Shown one piece after another: positions 24,640 to 38,579 of a stretch of 64,000 nucleotides of DNA. Where the stretch lies: the NCBI GenBank assembly GCA_963691655.1, contig OY829326.1, positions 57,529,776 through 57,593,775 of the forward strand. The letters are read 5' to 3'. This stretch comes from Toxonevra muliebris (taxonomy: Eukaryota; Arthropoda; Insecta; Diptera; Pallopteridae). Every line of letters starts with the position of its first letter. Within the stretch, counting starts at the first letter, position 1. The notes under the pieces are model-generated. The model did not search any database, was not told the origin of the DNA, and saw nothing but the letters and a program-made list of their open reading frames with translations. Made by a program: the position numbers and the translations under genes.

Positions 24640-27600
24640 TGTATATCCGCTTAGTTTCGTAACTAACTAATAACATTTTTACTGGGGTGTACTTCACAAA
24701 TTTCCAGGTCACACTTTCCATATAACCCTTTTCATTTTCTTTTCCAACAATTTTATTTTACAACTACCTTTTGTTATGTATTTGATTAAAGCTCAAAAGT
24801 ATGCAACAAATAATTTATATATCAGTGGAAAAGTGAAATATATTAAAAATTGTTTTTATTTTATGTATTGCTTTATGACTGCACTTTTTTTAATACAAAA
24901 ACAAAACTTTTATAATGAAGTAAACAAGAATGAGTTTAATTTGTTATCACAACATGTGACGAGTGCAGAAGGAGCTCATTTTAGTTGTTTTTTTTTTAAT
25001 TTGAAATTTTTTGGACTATGTTCTGCTCTTTTAAAACTCATATGAAAACGAAATTTAGCAGTTTCATTGAAAATATTATGGAGTTTTTGTTATGAAATCT
25101 GCCCTTTCTCTTTTCTCCATTATTATTTTCTTTTACTTTTTCCGTAAATATACCCACTTCTGAAGCGCCAACTAGTAGTAAAAAAAACTCCAAATTATAT
25201 GAAGTATTGAAAAATTTATACTTAAGAACTCACAAATTAGTGCACAATTACAAAGATCCGATAATGCTTTTAATCTTTTTACTTCTTTAACTTAGTCTTA
25301 GGATGAAAATTTTGACCCAAAAACGAATGCTTTACTTTATAAGCCTAGTAAAACTGAGGATGCAGAATTGCGCAATAGCATTTTCTTAGAAACCAAAATT
25401 AAAGTTCATGCCGAAGATAAGAAGTTGAATTTTCTCACATAATATTATTACTTGTACTTGGTCCCATTGAAACTGCCATTTCCATTGCAGAATATTTGTG
25501 ATTGTGTCTCGAATGAAATCTCTCGAATGAATATAAATGATAGCTGGTAGTTTTGTCTCATATATCTAAAACAAACGCTACGAAATATCTCTATCTGGCT
25601 GAACCATATTTCCCACTGGGTATGAAAAAGGATATCGGCATATAAATTTTTCCCTTTGATATACTCGTACGTATGTAGTATATAAAATATTTTCGTATAC
25701 AATACACATTATTATGCATTGTAGGCTGTCAATATGGTTTTAGTTTATTTTGGCAGCGACATACTGATTTACATTTTTGACGTAGGTCCTTGGCAGTTTA
25801 TACTATACTACTGTGTAGACGCAAATAAACGAATGCTTGTATATGTACATATATATTTGATGTGGCTGACTTTATTGGACTTTTGTTCAGATTTTTTGTG
25901 CTTGGTTTATTCTTCGTAATTTTATTTTTTTTTGATGATTTTCGGTTAGTATTATGCTGATGTATATTTATTCAAATGCTATATTTATATTGCTTGATTT
26001 TATGTGGAAAATTGAATTAATTTACATTTTGATATTTGATTCAACTCTGTGTGGTATTGTTATAGTGTATGCTGATGCTATTAAGCTTGTATTATTAGAA
26101 GCAGCAGTAGTTCTTTTTTTTTTTTTTTTGATTTGTTTTGATATATACGAGAATCACTTGGGAGTTGAAAGTTCGTAGAGATTTATTTGATTTATTTATT
26201 CAACGAAAAAAAAAAATTAATAAAAACAGGAAATTGTAAACTAAAAGCAAAAAGTCTTCGTTTTCTTCTACTCACACATTAGTGTCAAATACTTCTTGTT
26301 GCTCTGTTATTTTCGTTGTTTACTTACCTAAAAAGAGAAAAAAATTTATATTTAGTAAAAAAGAAAATATTAAATTGTATTAAGTTAGAATGTCTGCAAA
26401 AATTGTATGGCACAAAAATGGTGAAAATTACTATACTCTAATTTCAATAATATCCTGTTTCCTTTATTACACTTCCAGGACTGTGCGCAGTTTCTTTCTC
26501 AGTATAGTAACAAAGAAAGAAAGTTCGCAACCGTCAACGCTGTGCTGCTCATCGTCATCCAATACTTATAGGTACCATATATACATACATATATACATGT
26601 TGACGTCGCGTTGAAAAACGACAACGACAACGCCAACGCCTATTTTTATGCTTAACAAAACAAGCGATAATAATAATAAAATCTCGTTAAAGTGTTAACA
26701 TGATGCATAAAGACGCCCTAAAGTATGCTCTTATTAGATTTTCTTCTTCTGCTGCTTCGCCAGCTACCTAGTGTTAAGCTACCAACCAGCGGCGCTACTA
26801 ACTAACAACCCAATAGCAACAGCAACAGCAACACTTTAATATGTTTGTTTGTATATGCAATAACCAAACAAAAAAAAAAAAAAACAAAGACCAAAAGAAA
26901 ATCTTAAGATTACGCTGCTATAGCAAAGGCTAAGAAAACAGCTATAGCTTTAGCAATAACAACAGCAACAGAGACCTGAAATTTTTTTTTAAAGAGTTTT
27001 TATTGCGCCAAAAAGTATGCTTTTTACATTTTCATTAAATATTTCATGGTTGTGTTGTGTTATTGTGTCGGTGCTGTTGCTATAGCTGTACTGCAGCCCT
27101 TTTACTCTTCGGCTCATATACTTCAAACAGCTTTGGCTTTAGAAAATTATAAGTAAACATGCTGTATTTGTGTGTGTGTGTGTGTATTCTGTTGCCTATT
27201 AATTTATTTTGTTGCTAAAATTGTGTTGCCAACAATCACTGTGCTTTTGTTTCTGTTATTCTTGTAGAAGTATTTTTCTTTAATATCAAAATGGCGTACA
27301 TCACGCGTATATAAATTAATTTAGCGCACGTTTTAAATTGCAATGATGTAGAAAATTTCTAATGTTTATCATTGTAGCATATTTTTAGGCGTACGCGCTT
27401 AGATTGTGCTAATAGTAAAATGTAAGTGCTGATGTGTTTGTTACGTTCTTATATAATGAAAATAGTGAATTTGAATTTGTTTTGAGTGAAATTTTAAACA
27501 GTTTGAAGCTTAAGGTAAAGAATAAATTGTGAAAGTAAATTTTAAAGGTGACTTTCAATGACTTTTTAGGCTGTTATTATAGAAAATTTAAGTGTTGTTA

Positions 27601-29689
27601 ATAAACATTAAATTTGATTGTTAGTTTTGAGTTTTCTGGAAAGTTTTTAGACTAAATGTAAAGAAAATGTAAAATGAAGGTTTTTGCTTGATTTTCTATA
27701 CTCATTGTCAGCTAGAGAGCTTTGATCTAATTGTTTCTTTTCTTATTTGTCTTATAGTACCCAAGTCTTACCAAACCCAAGTCCTAGATCCGACACTGCT
27801 TATTTAAAGGCTAAGCCTGCATATTTACTTCATCAAGACCTTTAGCTCTGCTTGCCATTTTTACCATGCCGTAATATGCATTAATTACAACAATTTTCTA
27901 GAAATGACATGACGGCTTGACCATTTACATGTTTTTCAAACGAAAGAAGAATATTTTCCGAATAACTTGAACCCTCTTCAGTCAACTAAAATAGCTGTGA
28001 TAAATATAAAATTCCTTCCTATTATATTTTTAAGACACTTTCCAAAAAAATATTTTTATACCCTTTTCTTTCGTTTTGTTGTTCTTTTTTATTCTCATTA
28101 ATACCAATTAAAAGCTTAAGCGAATTTCAGAAAAATGTCAGTTTCACTTTCACAGTTTCCACTTAATTGAATATTTCGTATCACTAAATTTTTTGAAATA
28201 TCAAAAAAAAATAATACGTCTATAAACTTATATACTCGTAGAATAAGTTAAGCTATAAATTGCATTAATTTTTCAATAATCTTTCATACACAGGCATTGA
28301 AGAGTTGATTGTGCTTCTCCACATACAAACACCCTAAATCAAACGAAATCGAAGAAAAATAAATAAAATGGCATACTTTAGGGGGCAGTGTGAAAGAAAG
28401 ACAAGGCAACAACAACATAAAGATGCAGCTAATCTTTTATTAATTTAACTTTGGAATATGACCCAACTCAAGTAAAACAAAAAAAAAAAGTAATAATATC
28501 AAAAAAGTATCTACTAAAATGCGCTCAAGTGAGTTAATTAAATTTGGCAAAGTTTCTTCACTCTGACTCTGGGCGCTCTAAAAATGTTTGTTTATATACA
28601 TATATGAATTTTATACACACACACACATATACATATTTTTGGCTGGCATCTTCTCTCTAGCTTCACTTTGGCCATCAGCACAAAAATGTCGAAATTAATA
28701 AATTTTGTTAGAAAAACAAAGTGAAAGAAAAATAAAAGCAAAAAAAGGCAACGAGCTCAAAAAAAATGTTGCATGCTTTTAGGCAAAATATATTACGTAC
28801 TATGTACATGTACAAATAAATGTCAGTTTTGTTTGATACTTTAGCGACATTATGGGCATATAAAGTTGTTAAAATTATTAGCAAAACATTGAAGGTTTTT
28901 TTTACTTCTTCCTTTTTACTTGGCAACTCTTTTTTTTTTTTTTGTTTCTTCATATTTCCACATCGCGCCCTACATGATTCATGTATTTAATACTTTTAAG
29001 CTTTGACATTTTTATTGAAAAGTTTGTTATCTAAGTTTCATGTATATACTATGCACATACAAAGTATATATTTAGGATTAAAGTAACTACGTAGTATCTT
29101 GCCAAATACTATCTTCATATACTATTTCGCTTTAAAAGGTAGTAAAAGAAAAAGAAAAGCACTTGAGTATATTTATTAAGCTTGTCTACAACGGATATAT
29201 CACATATACTCTTACATATACACACACACACACACACATGTGGACATTGTTAATCGTCTATGTGTATATGTGTGAAAATTTAATTTCCGTTTTTAATACT
29301 TTATTTATACACTAGGTGTATTTATGCGGATTTACTGTTAACTCAATAAAAACTTTGTTTTTCTCTCCCTTATTTCAACCATACAGGAAGTATTACTACT
29401 TCTATTAAGTGTTGCGTGGTTGCATCTACAAATGTATGTAGATATGCAGAACTTTTTTTTTTTTAATTGGCAGGAGGCATGTGTTTATACAATAACTAAC
29501 TAAATTACATAAATTATAGTTACACTTATCAGTTTATTATTTCTGCTCCAAAAAATATTGCCCAAAATCGAACAATTTATAAACATTTAGACAATAAGAA
29601 TGAAATCAATACACAAACATTTTATATTTTGTTGGGTTTTCATGACTTTTAATGCTCATAATTTACATGACATGAGTTAGTAATCTATG
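24640..29689. other. AT-rich intronic sequence, no gene seen
   Basis: Contains CAG/CAA-type triplet runs near 26815-26835 and 26950-26970, (TG)n near 27170-27186, (CA)n near 28615-28627 and 29220-29238, and poly-T/A runs. Open frames reach about 90 codons and are low complexity. Confidence 0.5.
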
Positions 29690-30975
29690 TTGCCTACATA
29701 TTTTTTCTACATGCACATCTAATCACATAAATGACCCATTGATTAAAAAAATTCACTCATTTTAAAATATGATTATTATGTGCATTGTCCACTTAGTTTT
29801 AAATACTGTCCGGATTATTTATATATAGATTCAATAGTTTTAGAAAGTTAGTTTTTCCATTATATAAACATATATATATTTTTTTTAAAGACAGAAAAAA
29901 CTACATTGATTTAATAAGTTGTTGAATGAACACTTGTCAAAGCTGAGAATCCTTAAGTCTCTGAAAATATTGACATAGTTTTCAAAATTCTCAACTTTGC
30001 TTGAGGCTGCGTTAATGATTTTGAAATATTTGCGATTCTTAAAATTTTTTTTCAACAAATTTTTAGTAAATTATTCAAATAATTATTTTATTGACTTTAT
30101 ATTATTTACGTGTAATACATATCTTAATTCTTAGAAATTCGAAACTGTTTGAAAAGTTGGATACATTAGTGTATTTTGTGATGCCTCAACTTTGTTCACA
30201 CTAAATTTTGGTACACTATCAATAAAATTATTTCTATATTATCTACATATTATCTACACATTATCTACAGATTTCTATGACATCAAACTTGTCTTCATTA
30301 TTAAAAATTTTTCAATTAGGTAAAATGTCCACAGTTGTCTACATTAGTTACGTGCTGTACCAATTTTGATTTTACTTATCTACATTAGTCATTAAGTGAT
30401 TGCTGAAATTTAAAATATTTAAAGTATTTATGGTTTTGAAAGGTTAATAATTATTAAAGGCCTCAAAAAAGATCAATTCTAAGCTCTTTGTGGCTCTACT
30501 GATTTATAGTATAGTATTCAAAACGATTTTTTTCATTTTCTACATATTATCTACATAGCAGTTTTAAGCCTCCCATAGTTATTTACATAGCATACCTCAT
30601 AGTTAATATTTTCTTCGTCAAAAAAAAAGGTAAAAAATATTATTTTTCCAATTTGCTTACGCTTTTTTAATTTTTGTTTGTATCCTGTATTAACTACAAT
30701 TTGCGGTAACAATTTTAATTAATGTTTGAATATCTAACTCAAAAAAGTATTTATTTTCTAATTTTTAATGTAATCTATATACATAGTCTTTATAGTCATT
30801 TTCAAGTATTTGATATGTGCAATTGCCTGTATTGTTTTCTAAATACATAAAAAACAATGTCAAATATACTTTTTTGTGGAAGTTTTACTTCAGCTTCATT
30901 TAAGTAAACAATCATAACATTTTTTATATTCTTTACATATTATCTACATTGAACGTTTAATTACATACAAATGCT
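29690..30975 (-). repeat. Second decayed array of the ctacatt/aatgtag repeat, in opposite orientation
   Basis: tattatctaca and catattatctacatt motifs recur near 29690, 30240-30270, 30335, 30375, 30540-30555 and 30940-30955. Read on the minus strand, the copy near 30930-30955 (ttcaatgtagataatatg followed by an A-rich run) matches the copy near 7300-7340 of the first array almost base for base. The block is as diverged as the first and has no clean unit boundary. Confidence 0.6.
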
Positions 30976-33900
30976 GAATTATACACAACTCTATTTTAAC
31001 TATACTTACTATCAAAGCCACATTTTGCGCCTGTGGTTTCATTTCTACGTTTTTGTTTCTCTACATGTTATATATGTATTCACACACACACGTAGATAAC
31101 TCACTACTAAAAGTTTCTTTTGTTTTTTTTTGTGTTTTGGTTTCAATTACTATGGCACATATATGCTACAAAATGTGTTAATAAAGCACACTTGCTGTTT
31201 CATATATACCTACATAGATACATATATGAACATTTATGAAAGTGTATGTTTGTATTTCTACATAGATATATGCGTTTATTTTTTTTTCTTTTCTTTTTAT
31301 AAAATTGCACTTAAAGCCAACATGTGGTCGGAAAAAATTAAGACATGCTATATAATTGTACGTATGTGTGTGATTTTATGTGAGCATATAACTAAATATG
31401 TGTGAGCATGTTCAAGTATCTCTTCCAGTCTTTCTATGTGTACTTCTGCGTTTATGTATAGCATGAAAAGGACACCTTTTTGCTTTTATGACTTTAGTTT
31501 AGCAACAACGTCTACTACTACTTCTTTTTCTTTAACTATTTCCATATACTACTACCTCAACTTTACAACTATTATTATTTTTTCTTTTGGCTTTTATTTT
31601 ATACTCATACTTTTTCTAACTTACATATTTCAGCATGTAATTTGTTTTGCTTTTATGTGTGTGTGTGTGCATTATAATTGCTTTGACCTACAGTTGACCT
31701 TACTCAGATTGCTTTATTTTACTTTGTTATTTAATATTATAATTTTTTTTTTGCACTTTTTCTACTTTTTCTTCTTTCATGCTTTTTTATAGTAATTGAA
31801 AATGGAAACTTTTCTAAAGTATTTTTTTTTGTTTCATTATATTTTCTTTCATATAATAATTTTGCTTGGATTATTCACAGTCCTTTCTGTGTGAAATCAC
31901 TTTTATTTTTTATAATTATTACTGTATATTTTACACTATGCTATAAAGTTTAGATTACGAAAAGTGAACGGAGTGTAAAATTTCCTTTTGTAGTTGTTAA
32001 GAAAAATGTTTTAAAATTATAGAATTTTATAATTACTGCAATTATATAGAAAGCATTAATTAATATTGAAAGCAATATTTTTTTCATCCTAAAAGCATGC
32101 TTTACAATTTAGAGAAATGTTAAAGGGGAATAATTTATGTAGAAAATGCTGATATAAATGAATGAAATAATAATTTTTTCTGAGTAAATTTTTGGATTAG
32201 CTATGGAGTTGAGGTGAAATGGTATTAATCATCTGCATTAGAAGATTATCTCATTTGGTATACTGTTTTCGGAATAGTCCTGTTTGGATGTTTCTAATAT
32301 GATTGGCTTTAATAGAAGTTTAAACCGAGTTTTTTGGTTAGAGTTTTTTAGAATAAGAGAAATTATATTTAATAAACCAAAATGCAATAATTATTATGTA
32401 TCTTGCCTTATGTTCTTCATCCTTAAAGTATGCGAACTGAAATTTTTGAATAAAGAGGGCATTAACTTAATGGCTTTTTTTTTAGCTGCTCATGTAGAGC
32501 TTTGTGTTGGGAGGGGAAAATATAGATACTTTACTACCTCCTTTCCACTTTTTCTTTTAATTATTGAACAAGATAACACATAATAACAAAATAGAATTTG
32601 TTGATTTTCGCGACGATAAAAGGATGATTTTTTGAAAGAGGACACAGTGTAGCTATCCCATAATTTTATTATGAGGAGATCAATTGAAGGGAGTGCTGAT
32701 GTGAAATGTTGAGAAAGTTTATTATTTTGGGGTCTTGAAACTTTTACCTCTGAGGAAAAAATACTCGTTAAATAAAGTTGATTTTTTTTTTGTTTCTATA
32801 CCAACTTGCCATTCTATACATAATACTGATTCAGTTTTTGACAGAAACCTTTAAAAAATGTTTAGAGAAGATAAATGGTTTGTAGACTTTCTTTCTTTCT
32901 TTCTTTGGCAAAAATATTCTTTATATTGAAATAAAGAATACACACAAGAATATAAATTTCACCTTGATTAATCTAACAGAAAATTTTGTCTCAAAAGTCC
33001 TTTACAAATATCATTCATTCACCATTATGTTACATTTTCTAGGTAATCACATCAGAAGATAATTTTACTTCTTGAATTGGCTTGATGAGCTATTTTGGTT
33101 TCTGGATTTGTATTTACTGTCAGAAAGCTGTGATGCTTATTAGAAAATATCTGATAAATCTATCTATCTATTACAAAAATATTTCAGTTATATAAATTCT
33201 TTTCACTATTACGGAAATAGTCTCTTTGACGCTTACTACAAATACTTAATTGCTTTAATCCTAGCGCTAACAAAAGTCGGTGGCATAGAAACACATGCAA
33301 ACATCCTCAAACACACTCATGTTTATTATATGTATATATTCATATGCAGAGGCAACTTTTCACAAAATAATAACAAGCATCACCTTATAAATCTCTTAAT
33401 AAGCTTTTACAGCTAACATTTCACTATCAGCCTGAAAGTATGCTTGCAAAATATATATAATAATATAAACGTGTATAAATGATACTTGACATTTGTTGCT
33501 ATTATTTTTGTATTACTTTTGCGCTATGTGCGCTAATTCCCTTTAATTAAAACGCATACAAAAATAATATAATAAAAATAAACATAAAACATAAATACAT
33601 AAAAAGAAAAATAGAAAAGATGAGGAAGAGAATGCAAAAGAGAAAAAAGACATACACATCAACATCAAAGGCAACATATTTGTACATCACGTTTCTGAAT
33701 GTATATGTGTGTGTATGTTCATCTAAAAGATGCCAAGAAAAAAAAAATTATGTATGTATGTGTTATAATTATGAAAAATAATAAAAAGTTTTCTGATGCT
33801 TATAAGTAGCTATGAGTTTGTGTATATATAAACAGTACACATAATCATTCGGTTTTTGTTATGAGCAACTAAAAGACACTAGCAGCAATATGAACATATG

Positions 33901-35424
33901 TTGCATGCCTCACCAAACAAGTAAGAATATAAAAGTATATTGCAAAGAAGAAAAAAAAATGGTACAACCAAGAAAACTTTAAATATAAAAAACTTTTCAT
34001 AGACATTTACATGCAAACTGGTATGTGGGTGTGTATGTATATGCTTAGCCTTAAGCTCTGCTAGCTTAAGTCTAGCGCTTAAATTTAATTGCAAAAGCAA
34101 ATAAGAAGAGATTTTCATACTAATATACATACCCACATGATATACATATGTACATGAATATGCTTTTTGATTAAATAGAAAACAAAGATATAAATACATA
34201 TTATACTTACATACATACATGTATGTATATATATATATATATATTAAATTTTTATATTTAAAGCAAAAAGGCACAAAATTATTTTCTTTTACTAAACACA
34301 AAAATAATGCTGTCATATGAAGATATGTGTATGAGTGTGTGTGTGGATAATACTCTCTTCTTTCTCCTTTTAAAACATAAATTTTTGGTAACCCTGAGCA
34401 ACATAAACTATACTGGGGGATGTAGGTACGTTGGTAGATAGTACAAGAGAAGCTGCTAAGCAACCACTTTGATTTTTCTATAAGAGAAACACATACTACA
34501 AACATACATACCTACACATACATGTAAATATATATATTTATATATGACTGTAAGACTTTTGCAATTGAAACTTCTTATCAATGTGGTTGTGTGTCTCGTC
34601 ATCCTTAAATGCCACAACTGCCAACTGCACACATATACATGTATGTATATACTGTACATATCCATACGTATATGTGGCTTTTTGTCCTTGGCAACGTAAC
34701 CACACCACAAATGCACAGTAATCGCAGTAATAACATTCCTAACATATACGCATATATATGTATTTACATTTGTATGTATGTATTAACTGTAACTATATAG
34801 AAACTCAAAATGTTGCCTTCTTGCATACTGGAACAAGTTATTTGCTGAATCAAGCAAAAGCTAGTAGTAGCCTTGCCTTTAACAGCATTTGAGTACCAAA
34901 TTAATTAAGCAACATAAATTTTATTTAAAGTCAATTGTTATTTAAGTTTTGAAAGTTACTTAAGTAGTAAGTACTAAAATATATTTTGATCTTTGGAATA
35001 CTGAAAATCTGTCAATAAATTAATGAAAAATAATAGCAATCTTTTTTTTCATATACTTCATTAAATTTATATGTATATGACAGGAATGAAATATACTCAT
35101 AAAGTAAATGATTTTTGAAGAGTCCTGGCTTCTAAAGTATTTGAAAGCCGTAAGTGGTTTGTAAATATTAGTGCATAACTAAAACTGTGTCACTGTACAT
35201 TAAACCGAAATCGGTTGATGTCTTTAACCTTTCAAAAGTTATATCAATCTATTTTTGCTAATATCTCAATATTTCCAAAAAATTCAAAAAAAAAAGAAAA
35301 AAAAAGAAAAGGAAAATGTCCACTAACATTCATGTGCAGTTTTAATATATTTTCTTATTCCCTCTTTCTCCCACTTAGTTATAGTCAAAATCAAAGTTTT
35401 CTTTCCTCAGAATAATCTGAAATA
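30976..35424. other. AT-rich intronic sequence with many microsatellites
   Basis: (CTTT)n lies at about 32888-32906, (AT)n at 34226-34246, TATG/CATA tracts lie near 31075-31095, 33700-33770 and 34490-34660, and poly-T/A runs occur. The 208-codon minus-strand frame at 33879-34505 is Tyr/His/Cys-rich, made from TG/TATG repeats, and not a credible gene. Confidence 0.5.
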
Positions 35425-35537
35425 TTATAAACATTTCTCTACATGGCACCACTTCTTGCCTAAGAAAAGCTTTTCACTTCATTGGAAAAACATGTAAGAT
35501 GGAATCGTAAAATTCCTTGATTGGCCTTACTCCACGC
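35425..35537 (-). repeat. Left arm of a 113-bp inverted repeat derived from the RTE LINE
   Basis: This stretch is the reverse complement of 36291-36402, with five mismatches and one single-base indel (about 95% identity). The right arm belongs to the reverse-transcriptase fragment of the neighbouring LINE, so the left arm is an antisense copy of that coding segment. Homology stops sharply at 35537. Confidence 0.92.
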
Positions 35538-35819
35538 AAGCGGCATCACCAGAACGGCTACATATTATATGTAGTCCGCAAGAACAGAGAAGTAGAGATA
35601 AACTAACACCCATCTGGAGAAGGCAACTTGACTCAGAATACAGAACTATGGAGAAGACGAGGAGCAAAATTCAGCGATTGCCATGTGTTATGATTTTCAA
35701 GCAATGGGAATGGAGATGGGTATATTTCACCAGTAATGAATGAATGATTTTTTGAAAATTTCAGGGCCACTTTTTTGTAAGTTGAAAACCACCTTAAATA
35801 TAATTTCCGTTAGAAATAT

Positions 35820-36700
35820 TAGGAAAAGCCACCAACGTCAAGTAAGATAATCGCTGCGATCACAAAACTTAAAAACTTGAAAGCCAAATTGTTCAAACAA
35901 AGTGCTGAAGTTTTAGCAACTGCTTCCCTCCCAGTCATGAAGTTGGTATGAGATCAACAACGCTTTTCACAAGAATGAAAAGAAGGCGCCATTGTGAATA
36001 TTCCCAAGAAAGGTGACCTAAGCCTGTACAAAAAATTGGCGTGGTTTAATGCTTCTGAACACTATCTAGAAAGTCTTTGTCTTCTGGACAGAATCGCCCA
36101 AGCCATCAATGCAAAACTGCGACGAGAACAGAATGATTTCAGGCCACGGAGATTCTGTGTCGATCACATCAACTCACTGCGCATCATAATCGAACAGTCT
36201 GCAGAATGTAAGACCCCGCTTTTTCTACTATTCATTGATTTGAAAGCGGCTTTGACACCATCGACAGAAAAGCCATCTAGAGCAAACTGCGCGTGGAGTA
36301 TGGCCAATCAAGGAGTTTTACGATTCCATTTTACATGTTTTCCAACGAAGTGAAAAGCTTTTCTTAGGCAAGAAGTGGTGCCATGTAGATAAATGTTTAT
36401 AAGAACAACGGAGTGCAAGACAATTGCAAGACTCATACTGGGATTGTGTGAAGACGTAGAATACTCAAAAAAAGGTTCAAAAACAAATCCAGCGACATCT
36501 TCTCCATACCAGCTGGAGTAAGACAAGGACGCGTGCTGTCGCCTCTCTCTTCATTGTAGTTCTGTAGAAGACCAGGTCGTCCCGCACAAATGTGGATGAG
36601 AACTATTCTAGTAGAAAGCAGACACAGAAAGCATCCTAGAACGAGATCAAAAGCGTTGCACTTGATCGTGATCGATGGAAAGAGCAACGCACCAAATTAA
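35820..36700 (+). pseudogene. RTE-clade LINE reverse transcriptase fragment
   Basis: Broken reading frames follow an RTE-type (BovB-like) non-LTR reverse transcriptase. An ITKLKNLKA..LFKQSAEVL segment near 35850-35920 corresponds to the start of the RT domain. NIPKKGDLSLYKK sits near 35997-36035, LRREQNDFRPRRFCVDHINS near 36117-36176, LRIIIEQSAE..PLFLLFIDLKAA near 36179-36252, and AGVRQGRVLSPL near 36510-36545 after a frameshift. A short ALDRDRWKEQR-like end lies near 36655-36690. The FxDF-type catalytic Asp is seen in FIDLKAA; the FADD box was not found. Stops and shifts make it dead. Family assignment is confident at clade level. Confidence 0.85.
36291..36402 (+). repeat. Right arm of the RTE-derived inverted repeat
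   Basis: Pairs with 35425-35537 across a spacer of about 750 bp. Transcribed from either strand, the pair could form a stem of more than 100 bp. Confidence 0.92.
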
Positions 36701-38579
36701 TTTTAAAAAAAATACCTATGCAATTAATTAGATTTGTTAAGGAATTAAGTATAAAAAAAATATTAAAAAAAAGTATTGGTACAAAATTTGCTAATTAGAT
36801 AGGTTTTCAGTCGATGCAAAAAAATTTTAAAGGTATATAATACCATTGGGGCTCTACAGACGTTCAAAAGATCGGTGTCACCTTAGTCCCCTCTTTTTTG
36901 GAATATGTATGTAAATATATATTTTTCTTTTTCATTTAATTTAATTTTTGACTAGATTAAATAAAATTTTTCAATATTTATATTATGAAAATAGATCTCT
37001 GTGTTTTCTTGTTTGATTATGACTGTATTGGTAGACGCCTATCCGCAGAACTGTTTGAATTTACTAAAGCAATAGAAATAACTAAGGATTAAATTAAAAA
37101 AAAATTTATAATTAAATTTAAATGCCATAATATTGTTAAGTTTCCAACTGGTGACAATTTGCGCCTATACAAAAAACAAATGATGAAATTATTTTAATTA
37201 TTTTTGGCACCAAATACCATTTTTTGTTTTTCTATATTTTTCAACTTGTGTGTTTCCTTTATTTACACATACCACATATATACATAAAATTTTTTGAAAT
37301 TTAATTCGTTTTTATGTAGGTTCACTGGCAAATTGCAGAGTTGTCATTGCAATTCTTAATAATTCATTATGCGTCATTAACAATTATGCGCTGTTGATGA
37401 TGTGAAATGAAAATGCATACCTTTATACTTTTATATACATAAATATGAAATTACATATATAAATGGCTGCGTGCTTTAATCTCATTTTTTATTGTAAGCA
37501 TATAATGTGTATGTATAAGTGTGTACGCATTGTTTACTCATGTATTTGTTACATTGTATATTTATGTAATATGTATTTAATACACATACAAATGCGAACA
37601 TGCACACACACGATGCACTTTTATTCACGTGCATATTGCCAGTTATTATTTTATGTCACTTTTAAACAGAAAACATTTTTTCTTATTTTCATTTTAATTT
37701 TTTTTTTTTTTTTAACAGCATTTATTTGTATTGCGAGAATATTTTTTTTTTCACTCACTTTATTGCCTTTTGGGAAAGTATGCAACCGTCATGCGAATAT
37801 TGCATTTAATTAAAAAACTGAAAAGTTGAAAATTAAATCTGAAAAAACCGAAAAACAGGTTTGTTTTATATTGTTCTTGTGCTTGATGTTCTTGTTGTTG
37901 GTTTAAGCAGATATGCTTTTGAGCATGCATATCTGTGTGTGTATGTGTGTGTGTGTGTATTCACACTCATTCTTGCCACGCATGCACGCATATTCACCTC
38001 ATTCACGCACATACTTTACGTTCATCTCTGCATATTTGGCGTTTTGCCTTTACCACGTTATGTGTTTTACTTTACATAGCAGCGGCAGTATAAAAAGATA
38101 CTTGCATGCTCGCCGCCTGTAACTATGCTGCAGTTGTTTCTTTTTGTTTTTCTTTTTTATTTACTTTGCGCCTGAATGCATTTTATTTTTATTAAATAAA
38201 CTTGCGAAATTTACTGTCAGCGTGAGTTTATTGCACAAAAAAAAAAAAAAAAAAAAAAAACAAAAAAAACACAGCAAATTAACTTTTATTCTTATGTGTG
38301 AATGTGAGTGTGTGTGAACTACATGTAAGTATGTATGTTTGTGGAAATAAAGCCTTTTCCTTTTTAATTTTATTACGGTGAGTCATGAGTTTTTTTTTTT
38401 TTTTGTTTTTCTTTGGCTTGTAACGGCGGTTGAAAAATATATAAATTGAAATTTTTTTAAGTTATTTAAATTTATTTTCTTTATAGATTTTTGTAAAATC
38501 TTGAGTTTTAATTCTATGTAGTTTGAGCAAAAGTATAATAAATTGGTCAGTTATTAAAGAATTTCCTATTCTATTTTAA
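36701..38579. other. AT-rich intronic sequence with TG and homopolymer tracts
   Basis: A long poly-A tract (about 38236-38262), (TG)n near 37936-37960 and 38310-38320, and poly-T runs near 37700 and 38390. No coding signal was recognised. Confidence 0.55.

Noticed and set aside
33879..34505. 208-codon minus-strand open frame, the longest in the window
   Set aside because: Made of translated TG/TATG microsatellites, rich in Tyr, His, Cys and Leu, with no domain or homologue I recognise.
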